This document shows, piece by piece, positions 34,745 to 45,135 of a DNA stretch of 64,000 bases. The first letter of the stretch is position 1. Each line of letters starts with the position of its first letter. The stretch spans positions 2,418,001 to 2,482,000 of the forward strand of contig PYIU01000002.1 in assembly GCA_003415625.1 (NCBI GenBank). The letters run 5' to 3'. Made by a program: the position numbers and the translations under genes. This DNA is from Aquanectria penicillioides (lineage: Eukaryota > Ascomycota > Sordariomycetes > Hypocreales > Nectriaceae). The notes under the pieces were generated by a model. It was not told the DNA's origin and made no database searches. It was given only the letters and a program-made list of their open reading frames with translations.

Positions 34745-36072
34745 CGTGGTCAAATGCGGCAACGAAGTGTGCTTGTGTTGGTATGAGGTTGGGCGATGGC
34801 GAGCTTGTTTCGGTCCCGAGAGTATGTTCTCGGGATGATCCAATCTTCACAGGTAGACACGGTACTTTCCACCGGGGACAGTATCGTTCCGAGATTATAT
34901 AAGTTATGTTCGAGAATAGCGAAGAAAGAATGAATCGAACCGGGCGACAAAGGAATGGCTTCGAGGATTAAGATCCTAGCGAGGGTCGGTTCGAGTCGGC
35001 GGACAGCGCAGCTGGATCCTGTCACTGGTGGTATGCGAGAGGCGGGCAGGTTGAAGGCACCTGGAAACCGTATAAATGTCCGTCGAGATGGCGCGAAGAA
35101 AGAGAGGGTGCCTCAGTGAAATCGAAAAGGGCGGTTCCTAGCGGAAGAAGATAGACGGGATGCGACGAGAGAAACAGGCGAAGAAGCAGTTGTCGTCGTC
35201 GGGCCGAGAGTGTGGCAGGGAGGAACAAGGACGAAGCCCAAAAACGAGGTGAGACAAAGAATCGGCGCCTCGGGAAAGACCATGCGAAGGAGAACGGCTG
35301 GAGGGCTGAAGTGGCGCCGTTAGAACAACGGGATCATTATCCCTTTGGGAGGTCGACTCTTTTGGGAGCTTTCAACGTCGAGTGGAAGGGAAGAAGAAGA
35401 GGGGAAGAGGGATGAGGATGAGAATGAGGATGAGAAAGAGAGGAAGGAGAGGGAGGAGCGCGAGAAGACGGATTGGATTGAGTTTGGCTGGTAACAGGAC
35501 AGGGCAGGACAAAACAGGCGCTGGGGCTGGGCGACTAGGTACCTAAAGTCGGTAGGTAGTGGGTGCTGGGGACTGGGGACTGGGGGGGGATGGGCCGCCC
35601 AGGGAGCTGCGCAGCGCGTGGTACCTAGTGGAGGCACAAGGTACGAAAGTACTTTGGGGGGAGTGATGTGGAGGCACTGTATGGGTTGTACTGTACTGTG
35701 CGATACTGTGCCATGTGTGGGTGCACTATGTATGTGGATGCAAATGTGCGCTACGTATGTACGTGGGTGGGGAGGGGGGCGACGCAAACCACGAGCGAGT
35801 CGATGAAGCGCTGAGGTGCCGACACAGCAACGGCGGCACCCAAAACCAGTCTAAGCCAACTACATCCAGCGATTCAGCGGCAGCGCTGCAAGCGACCCGA
35901 CGGCAGCTGGGCGGCCAGACGGTCTCGGAACAAGCGACAGGGTGAGGAAACAGAGGCAGGGCGGCAGGGCGGCAGGGACAGAAAACATACAGGACCCAGC
36001 AGGCAAGCAAGCCAAACCCAGGGCCCAGCAGAACCCCCGGACCTAGACGATGGGCACGACAGACGGCACAGG

Positions 36073-36103
36073 GCCAAGCAGAGCCAAGCAGAGCCAAGCA
36101 GAG
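36073..36103. repeat. GCCAAGCAGA tandem repeat
   Basis: Three consecutive copies of a 10-base unit. Confidence 0.85.
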
Positions 36104-36561
36104 CAGGGCAACTCGAGAAACCCAAGGCGGACAAGACACACAGGACATGCAAAGATAGTATACGGCGGTAAGACAGAGGAAGAGCCCTCCTTCCCCCTCC
36201 CCCTCCCCCAAAAAAAGGTTCCAGCTTTTTCCTTTCCTTAGTTTTCCTTTCCTTTCCCATCCTAAACAGAGGGAGAACCGGGGGGGCCCTTGCTTCTGCC
36301 CTTTTGGCATGGCAACTGGGCCAACAGTCACAGACACTTGACCTTGACACTGACACGGACCAAGTCAGTCAGTCAGCCAGCCCGGTCAGCGAGCCAACCG
36401 CAAGGCCCGGAGGAGGGCGAGGAGGAGGAGGAGCAACAGGAGCAGGAGGAGGGATCGGGATGAAAGGAACCAGCCAGCACCTGGTACCCAGCAGCAGTGG
36501 CCAATTCCATTGGGAGGGGGAGGAACTCTGAAGAAACTGGGAACCCTGGGGGGGGGAGAGC

Positions 36562-36597
36562 TGGAGGACTGGAAGACTGGAAGACTGGAGGACTGGA
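36562..36597. repeat. (TGGARGAC)n tandem repeat
   Basis: Imperfect head-to-tail 8-10 base units, alternating TGGAGGAC and TGGAAGAC. Confidence 0.75.
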
Positions 36598-38457
36598 GCT
36601 CTCATGGACCCAGCTTTTTCCAACGGAGCGCTACGAGGAGCCACTCATCACCCCCTGTTGCCCTTCCTGGTTAGACCCTCTGTGGCCCAGCTGTGGCCTA
36701 GCTGTAGTTCTGTGTGGCCCGCTGGGTGGTGCTGTGGTAGTGTCGCCGTCTGGGGCCCTTCTTGCGTCTCCAACGACGTCGCGCCGCGCCCTGACTGGCC
36801 AGCCACTGGAAGGGATGCATCGCGAAACAGCTCGGGGCTAAATATAGACCATGCACAGCACGGTAGGCGCCTATAGCCGACCAATCACGGCGCCGTAACC
36901 AAATTTGGGATTGGGAATTGCAGGGGCGGGGAGAGGAGCCAAGGGTTGGAGGGGTTTAAATTTAACCCTCCGACCATGTACTCCGTCTGCAGGTGTATCT
37001 GGGCACTGTGCAAGGCCGCCCACGGACTGTATGTGCCCTCCCTCACGCTCACTTTGTATGTGTCGTAGTCATACATAGATGGATGGCATGGCATAGCTAT
37101 GGGATGGGCTGAGGCTTTGAACTGGAAAATGTCAGGCAACCCGCTCATGGTCTATCTTCTATCCAGCATGCGTCGATGAACGGGAAGAAACGACCCAGTT
37201 CAGCAGGTCGACAATAAAGTATCAACGGGATGGTAAAAGGCTTTCATGATTGGAGGGGTGTGAGCAGATTATTCTCTGTCTAATTATGGAAAACTCACTT
37301 CCACATTGTCGTTGACATTGTCATTGTCATGTCACACAAGACATCTACACACCCGGCTGGTTTCCAGCTTTTCGGTCTTTCAACCAAAGACGGCTGGAGG
37401 GCTCCCTCTCGCCCACCAGCAAGAGTGGAACTCGTCAAGAATAATCCAGGCAAGGCAATACAGTAGGCTACCGGCTGCCGAATGCTGCTTCAAACGCCTC
37501 CTCACTCGCGGCCCAGGCTCACAAACTAAGACCAGGCTGGGCTGGAACAGCCAGTCCAACAATTTTGCAACCAAAAACGCTGGCTGAGGTGACCCTCTCC
37601 CCTGTCACCACCCCGTACCCCCGTCCCTAGCCCCTCGTCTCATCCAATGTTCGGTGATTCGGGCGTTTGGCGTCACAGGTGGGCAGGGGCCTAAGAGAGG
37701 GGGGCGCCGCTCCCACCGTCAACTAATACTGCGTGCCGTCAGACGCCCTGTGCCCGGGCCCCAGGTTGCCCAGGATTGCCTGAGATTTCGCTACGGTACG
37801 GTACTGCACCCGTCGCGTGTCATCTCATGGTCTGGTCTGGTCAGCTCGGGTACCTAGCGCCATCGTCAACGTTATCGTAACAGAGAAATTCAACCAAGGG
37901 AACTCGAGAATGCTCAAGAGATATCTGGGGGGAGGGGGAAGAAGGTCAAGACCGCCGCTCAGAGCCAAGAGCTCGCGTGGTTGCTGTTGGCCCAGGAAAC
38001 CGGTTCCCGAAGGATGGTCACGATGCTAGGATCCTGGATCGAGAGAGAGAGAGACAGGTTGATTCAGCAGCCCGTTGGTTGGCCACTGCCATCCTAGGCC
38101 TCGTGGCTGGGCCGGGTTTGGGGGTGCGCCACGGCGACGCCCATCATCACCACACTCGCATCCAAGTGGCAACGGCGGCGCAAGTTCTGTGCCGGGACGA
38201 ATCCGTCTAGTCCAAACGAGACGTGCGCTGCATCCTGTACCACGGACATCACCATTTTGCGATGGACCGCATTGTCTCCATCTCGGCATCTCGTCTCCGC
38301 TGCTTTCCGCTGCTCTCCACTGCTCTCCACTACTGTTGCCCTCGCTCATTGACTAACACCTACTGCTGCTGCCCCGAAACCATTGAAAGTACTCGGAGAG
38401 CCACTACACGAAAGCATACGTAGCACACGCGTTCGGAACCGACACTATAATGCTTGG

Positions 38458-38476
38458 TATTATTATTATTATTATT
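38458..38476. repeat. (TAT)n microsatellite
   Basis: About six trinucleotide copies in gene-poor DNA. Confidence 0.9.
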
Positions 38477-38749
38477 ACTGTGCAATCCCTAGCAACGCAA
38501 TTTGGGAAATGTTCAGCAAAACAAGGGGCTTTGCGTCACCATGTACGAATATGTTATGTCATGTTATTTTATGTTATGCCTTGGAAGTTAATAAGCTCAA
38601 CCCTTAACTTGGCTGGCAACTCTTGCCCAGTAGCACGCAAACACCTTCCTTGTTCGTCTAATTCATCGTCAGTCACCATCGTCATTCACCACTTTGATGA
38701 TCCGACGGCTTCCATGTTTCCACATCAGATCTTATCCAAAGTGCTCCCC

Positions 38750-38772
38750 TTTTTTTTTTTTTTTTTTTTTTT
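38750..38772. repeat. Poly(T) tract, 23 T
   Basis: Pure homopolymer in intergenic DNA. Confidence 0.95.
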
Positions 38773-41700
38773 GGCTATAACTCGATCAACTCAGTCGCTC
38801 AGACAGGGAAAATCTAAAATTGGTGAAGGAACAAAGAAAGAAAAAAATCCGCCTCCATTCATTTACGGCATCCCATCTTCCCGTCTAACATCCTCTCTTC
38901 TTCAAGCCACCTAGGCACAAAGGGGCCGCCCGGCGCTGGCGCCTAAGGAGACAAGCGGCACTTCCCCCATTATTAGCCTCATCTGGCCGGAGCCGCTTCT
39001 GGTGGTAGATCAGGCCAAGCCACAACGATGGTGGTGGCACTGTTGAAATGCCCTTTTTCTAGGGCCCGGAATTGTTTCGTCTGTCCAGAGAAGGGGGCCA
39101 GCCACTGTCACAGACCACGCACGCAGGATAAGGCTATTCTCGTTTTCAATTTCAGCCTCTGCCGGTTTGTCCAGGCGCCAGATGTACGTAAGATTGGACC
39201 TTTGGCGATCGATGCAGGTCAAATTGCCTGAAGCCAGGGGAGACACCCACATCACGACTCGTAGAAAAGGGTACCTATTACCATTTTTAGTTCACCTGCC
39301 GTCCCGGTCCCTACTTCACGGCTAATTACATTGTCACCGTGACGGATCAATCAATCGACGCCGCAGAGGAATCGATCGTCTCTGCAAGGATTCTGGTTCG
39401 TCCGCCCCTGCCCCCCCCTAGCCTGGGCTTGGGCGGCCTACCAATGCCGGCAACTCGAACTGTCATGTCCTGTCAGTTAGAGGGCCAGATAACATAGGGC
39501 TTGTGCTCGCACATGGCAAGCTTGGGATAGAGGGTATGGGTTTTAATGAGCCACCTGAATGTCGCAGCATCATCCCCGAACACTGTGCTGCCTTTTTCTC
39601 AGGGTCCCCCCCCCCGGACACCGACTCCTGCATTTGGTCCCTTCTTTGGGGGATACACGGAGGCGGAGATGAGATTTTGGGGTGACGCGTTTTTAGACGA
39701 GCGGGGACGCGCCAGAAAAAAAACCGACGGCGAATCTGAAACGAGTGCCCCCATAACAGGGTCACTCCTCAGTTACTCCCACCTCGCCTCCCTTTCATTC
39801 CCAAATTCGGTTGTCGCCCGTCTTGCGTGTTGAGGTCGACGGCATTGTGGCTCCTACCGCGATTGCGCTTGTTTCGCAATGCGTACGATTGCCGTGTCCT
39901 CCTCGTTGCCGCGCATCAATCCGTGCTCTTACTCTTGCGCCTCTTGCGTTCAGGCCACTGAATCCACCAACTCCATCCCCCATCTTCCATCATCTCGGCC
40001 GAGAGCCCAGCCTTGACACCCTCCCTCAAGACAGCATGTGGTGGCCGCCCTCTGAATTGACCCCGTTTCCATGATGCGTGTGAGCAATAGCAGATGTTCC
40101 CTTCTATGGTCAAAGTTTTAGGCTAGCTCGTGAATTGCTTCGCCAATATGCCATGTGCTGTGACGGCTGAGTGCCATCTTCTCACATGACGTCTTTGTCG
40201 TCAGATATGCATGATAATGGCTGAACTCTCAACAAGATACCTATTCATCTTGTGCTCAGGCGTGGGCTTACGATGAGGGACACCCTCCTGTTGAATTGCC
40301 ACTCTGCCCTTCGCTTCTGTCAACCAGGACATCCCCAGTTTCACTTATGTGCCTCGACACTCTTAGCATACATCTGCTCACGTGCGTCTCTGCTCGTGCA
40401 GGGTAGCTCAGAGGCAGTGTGCCCCTCAGACTGTATCAGAATAGGTGGTTGTTCCGGAAACGAGGCAAGGCTCGGACAATTTGCCCTGCTTCAGATTCAG
40501 ATTGAAAACGACACCAAATATGGTCTGAGCCTCGCCTGTCGCGGCATGGGCAGCCAAAAAGAGTCGGAGAATATAATCTGCTCGCGCCATCCTCAAACTT
40601 GGCCCACGCGAGATGACCAGGTAGTGGACAAGGCCCTTGGTTGCTGGGATAACTACCCAACCGAGTTTTTTCCTCGTCATTCCATTTCCTTTTCTTCCTC
40701 TTTTTACTCTACTGCCTGGCTCTCCATGGATGATAGTGCATGGGTCTCGCTACCTGGTAGGTTTCTTTGAGCACACCCATGTTGGAGTTTCAGGTGTATC
40801 GGAACATCCCGAAACTTGGACCAAGGCATCAACCGTGTTATATGGTTGCCGGATAAATATCTTCCTCGCATGCTGAGAAAACACAGCTGGGGCAAATGTA
40901 ACTTGGAGATGATCGTCGCGTCGGTTGCAACCCGGACTGCAACTCCCCGGCGCGCTTGTGAAGTACGGCCCCTACCTCGGTCTGCTTTGCTGTGACTCGG
41001 CCCGGTGTGATACCCAACCCCTTGAAGATTTTATTGCGTCCCAGATAGTTGTTTGCAGAGAGTTATTTGCTACTTGGTATTGTTGGTCAACGTTGGTGTA
41101 ACCTGGATGCGAACCGTCGGCCATGACGTCGAAACCACAAGCTCCAGCCTCCACGGCAGAACTTGCTATCAAACACGGTAGTGATACAGTAGCCACCACG
41201 CCGGCAAGCCTAGTCTCCGGCGCCTAACAACTTTCTACATCTTATTATGTCTCTCACTCTTACTGTAACACCGCCCATCGCTAAGCTAGCCACAGTCTGA
41301 CATTATTCTACTCCTGACACATGACAATCCTATTGATAAATCAGACTCAACGAGAGGCAAAGGCGTATGACCTCAGCCAACCATTTCCGCAGCATCCGCG
41401 AACGCATCAAACTCTATGTTCGTGCCAAGTTTTAGATTTGTTTCCACATCAGGCATTTCTGAGTTGGCACGAGCCGGTGGTGGCAAAAAGCATCGAGGAC
41501 ATACGATGTCGCCTCTGAGTCATCTGTCTTTTTTTTTCATGACGACAACGACTTACCCTTGACTTGGGTTGGTTTAGCCTTGCAAATATCGCCACTAGAT
41601 TGCTGAGTATGTGAATTTTATCCTGTGTTGCGATGCCAAGCTGTGGTTTGTTCAAGTAGCACCGGACGAAACATAGCAAAATGCTTTGTTCCAATACTAC

Positions 41701-42319
41701 TTACAATTTACTGTGTTCCAAAGCTACCTAGTGTCCAATATCCTTTCTTAAACGGCTGGATCAAATGTCAAGATTGCTCTCAGCTGCATCTCACTAATTG
41801 ATGTGTCCCAGCATGACAGCCTAGGGCCCAACACAATGTAGTCAGTAGTTGCCTCACAACATTTTCTTTCCAACTCGAATCTTCGAATTCGCTTTTGAAT
41901 AATCATCGCGTGTAATCGAGAGTATGCACTATATTATGCTATGATCGCCCATTGCCTTGCTAGATCTTTCCCCCACGGACAGCAGGTCTAGGTTAGCCGG
42001 TCAAGTGCAGGTACGATTAGTCGAACTACAACTGTGGAATAAAACTTTATTGTTCATGATGATCTACCATGTTCTAACCGGGATGAGGCGACTAAAATAG
42101 TGTATAAATTCCTCTAGTGCTCGTAGTCTCAACAGTTTGGTGTTGCTAGCACATCGATCAGGGTCTGATATACTTGCTGGAGAGGATGGGTGATTGGATT
42201 GGATCCTGTTGGACCGAACGTTTGGGTCAAAGTTTGCACGAGTGTAAAGAAACAAAGCTAATCCGACTAGAAAGTGTTGGGCCTTGGAACTAGTCCATAC
42301 TGCAAGCGCTGCGAAGTAG

Positions 42320-42760
42320 TTATGAACAAGAGTCCCTGTCTGTGAAATTGTTTTGTCCTCTCAAGGTGGATAGCACACCTTGAGAGGTTGAATGAATTTG
42401 GACTGGAATGAAATGCCCCTGAATGGAATTTTCTCTCTTTCTTCTTTTCTTTCCTAGTAGCTTTATGACTCCCAAAAATCTACTCTTTTGACCAAGACAT
42501 CTCCTCAAACAATATTCGGTATGATTTCTAACTGAGATTCTGGGTCTATATTCGAATTGAAAGGCTTCCCGTGCATGGTGCTTCACCATGGCTTTGTTGA
42601 TTTCGTTTCTGACCCAAACTTTATCGTGATAGTGGATGCCCTTCTCTTCCACGGGCGGCAAGTAAGCTTCTGGCTGAAACATTCCATTCCCATCGCGGTT
42701 TCCGCAAAACCTTGAGCTGCTTCGACATACCTCCGTTCCTTCAGGAATGACATTCAGCGC
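42320..42760 (-). CDS. Candidate exon of an unrecognised gene or pseudogene (weak)
   Basis: A 146-codon open block after an acceptor-like CTTACCCTACAG ending at 42761. It reads ALNVIPEGTEVCRSSS, RFCGNRDGNGMFQPEAYLPP and GIHYHDKVWVRNEINKAMV, followed by a more basic Lys/Arg-rich end. The first ~85 residues look like real protein (mixed composition, two cysteines, aromatic pattern). I do not recognise a family. Other open blocks on the same strand lie upstream at about 43274-43575 and 43110-43180, but I cannot join them into one model with confident donors. It may be a lineage-specific gene, a decayed gene, or chance. Confidence 0.28.
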   Translation of the reverse strand, partial: ALNVIPEGTEVCRSSSRFCGNRDGNGMFQPEAYLPPVEEKGIHYHDKVWVRNEINKAMVKHHAREAFQFEYRPRISVRNHTEYCLRRCLGQKSRFLGVIKLLGKKRRKRENSIQGHFIPVQIHSTSQGVLSTLRGQNNFTDRDSCS

Positions 42761-43273
42761 CTGTAGGGTAAGAGGCGAGTCTAGTTACAGATTTTGCACG
42801 TCTAGTCGTCTCCCAAGAGTCATAGTCTCACAACAAAGTGTTGCGTAGAACAAGGAAGCGTATAGAGAGCTGGAAATTTTGGTCTCTAATCTGCATAGAT
42901 TTCTCGGCCTTTTGAATGTTTTCCTTGTCTGTGGTGCTGACAGTTGTTTAGTGATATTGCATTCCTCGCTGCTTATGAGCCCTGAGGAGCCCCGTCTGCT
43001 TGGCATTGATTGAAACTAGATATAATCAGTATTTACACTTATTTGTAGTTTTCTTAGTGTATTTGCTTCGATGCGGTTTTCAAGTCACCATGGTATGAAT
43101 CAAGGCGCTGGTTTCAGTGTTTTGTCTACTACGAGCAACTCGCCGTTGACGGGGTTTGCTGCGCGAAGTACCATTGTATAGTAAGTCAAGCAATGAGACG
43201 GGTATGGAAGCGTTGTCACCAGATTTCTAGGAATGTTTAATTATTTCTCAGGATCAATGAATGATCTGAAGCT

Positions 43274-43575
43274 CTAATAGACTGACCAACCTAGATTAAA
43301 GGGTCGTGTTAGATAGGAACCATGTGCCGTATCATCTAGATACGGCAAATAGTACTCATATTCGAAATGAGCATGCTCAAATCGTTCAAAATACCGGCTG
43401 AATTTGTCGAGAATCATGGATCTGCAGTCATGTGCACCCAAAATCATCCCGGAGATCTTATGAGCGGCGAGTATAGGGTAGTTCCATCGACCCAACGGAA
43501 AAAGCCTCGTCTTAAATCTCGGTGCTCTTTCGGTGGACAAGGATTTCGAATGTCGATGCAGTAGCTGAGCCTGTC
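43274..43575 (-). CDS. Candidate exon of an unrecognised gene or pseudogene (weak)
   Basis: An open block preceded by an acceptor-like AACTTTTGACAG. It starts AQLLHRHSKSLSTERAP and includes RWNYPILAAHKISGMILGAH, FSRYFERFEHAHFEYEYYLP and DDTAHGSYLTRPFNLG before a stop at 43274. The aromatic and charged pattern is more protein-like than random frames nearby. No family is recognised. The opposite strand is also open here, which lowers confidence. Confidence 0.25.
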
Positions 43576-43621
43576 AAAAGTTTTAAAACACCTACCAAAT
43601 ACGTGCTATAGTGGTAAAGCT

Positions 43622-43879
43622 ATGGCGAAATCGCAAGGGTGCTCCGGGACCAGTTCACCGAGCACGGGACGGCATCTCCACCATGAAGGGTACGGTAACA
43701 ATTCAACTTATTACGATGAACTTTTTGGGAAATGCCAATTGGACCTCATACCGAAACAAGAAGGATGGCACGATCGTTTGGACCGAAATGTTTCTTGGAG
43801 TCCATCGGCTTACGCTCGATGCGGTTGTGTCAATATCCGACCAAACTCCCGGCCGGTTGACTACGACTACGGAGAATAG
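43622..43879 (+). CDS. Candidate small Cys-containing protein or terminal exon (weak)
   Basis: An 85-codon frame from the ATG at 43622, open a little further upstream (CYSGKAM). It contains CSGTSSPSTGRHLHHEGYG, YYDELFGKCQLDLIPKQEG, WHDRLDRNVSWSPSAYARCGC and ends PVDYDYGE. The cysteine spacing and hydrophilic turn-rich make-up resemble the mature part of a small secreted protein, but no signal peptide is present, so an upstream exon would be needed. All three plus frames are open for part of this stretch, so chance is a real alternative. Confidence 0.25.
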   Translation: MAKSQGCSGTSSPSTGRHLHHEGYGNNSTYYDELFGKCQLDLIPKQEGWHDRLDRNVSWSPSAYARCGCVNIRPNSRPVDYDYGE

Positions 43880-43899
43880 CTAGTAGCAGGGACTGCCGG

Positions 43900-45091
43900 C
43901 TGATCCAATGATCTGGCCCTGCTTACTGGAGGAAACGAGGCTATAGATCGGCTAGGATCTAGAATTACGCACGCCAAATGCTTTCCAATCAGGCCAGAAG
44001 AGGATCTCGGGCGAGGTGAGAGTTGGTTTGGGGCAATTGTCCGTGGCCCCAGTACAAACCCGCAATCAACTCCCTGTCGACTAGAAACCTTGACCCCTTG
44101 TGACTACGGGCAAGTGCAGCGTGGTGGTTTGCAACTCCGCACAAACCCGCGGAAGGCTGTTGCGAGATCACACTCTTCGAGCCAAGGACGCACGGAGCTA
44201 TACATACGTACGTGTGCGTGTCTCTTGGGTATTGAGGGCATTATTGATGGTTCTAGAGCGAGGGCACGTACCCTATTCCCCTTCCTGCAAGTCACAATGC
44301 AATGGAGCGCGTGGGAAATATTATTGCGTACATTGCACAGCAGCTATACTCCGATGATAATTTCTTTTTATGCAGCCAGCTCACCCCACAATGGCGACGC
44401 CGAGGCTGCTGAAGATTTGCTTTGCAGCAAGTTAAAGGAGTCGGACATGAGATGATGCACAGAGTCTGCAGTCGAGAGGAGCTGTCTTTGCCAGAAAAGG
44501 GGCCATGCAGATTGACCGGCGCAAAGGAAGAGGCTTCTAGTTGAGGGGGAGCAGCGCAGCGCAGAAGACAGCTCTCCCGTGTCACGGACTAACAACACAG
44601 TTGACATGCGGTTCGGCGCTTCGCTCTCTGCGACCAAGCCGCACGCACGCACGGGCTGGGAAAAACATACTGTAGATGACGGATCGGATTTCCCACGCAG
44701 CGCAGCGTTGTACTGTACCTGGCTGTCTCCTGAACCTGGATGCTGGCCGCCCACCTCCCACCTCAGTGCGACACATTGCCCAGACTGGACGAAGGTGGCT
44801 GGGAGCTCTACGATCTACACTACTAGGGAAGGGGGCGAAACGCTCAGCCAGGGCGGGAAAATTAACGGTGGTCCTGTCGTAGCAAGGCCCCCCCCCGGAG
44901 TGCGGGCGGTCCTTTCATCGATGGATGGGACAGGGTCTGCCATCCTGTTGCAACAGGAGGCATGGTGCAGACAACGATGTCGTCGTAAGTGTTTTTGTTC
45001 GCCGAAAGTCTCTTCGATGGAACGAGTGACACGGCTTGCTCGCCCGACTAAGGATCAAGACACGGGAAAAGGAAAAAGGAAAAAAAAGAAG

Positions 45092-45135
<44 letters not shown>

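Larger units (their letters stand above)
34745..42299. other. Long gene-poor intergenic region, part 1
   Basis: Begins with the promoter and leader of the phosphatase gene. It holds a GAGGAT-type purine repeat (35411-35440), TAGGTACCTA and GGTAGGTAG motifs (35536-35628), a GCCAAGCAGA tandem repeat (36073-36103), a TGGAAGAC repeat (36562-36597), a TAT microsatellite (38458-38476) and T23 (38750-38772). The longest frame (172 codons, 40252-40770 plus) is unlike protein and lacks domains. AT content appears to rise after about 40 kb. I find no supported gene. Confidence 0.5.

Noticed and set aside
34905..35000. tRNA-like TTCGA boxes
   Set aside because: Sequences such as GGTTCGATTC and GGTTCGAGTC occur, but the flanking bases do not form a T stem or a cloverleaf. 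No tRNA or 5S gene could be supported anywhere in the window.
40252..40770. 172-codon plus-strand frame
   Set aside because: Composition typical of non-coding DNA, no recognisable motif, overlapping open frames on the minus strand.
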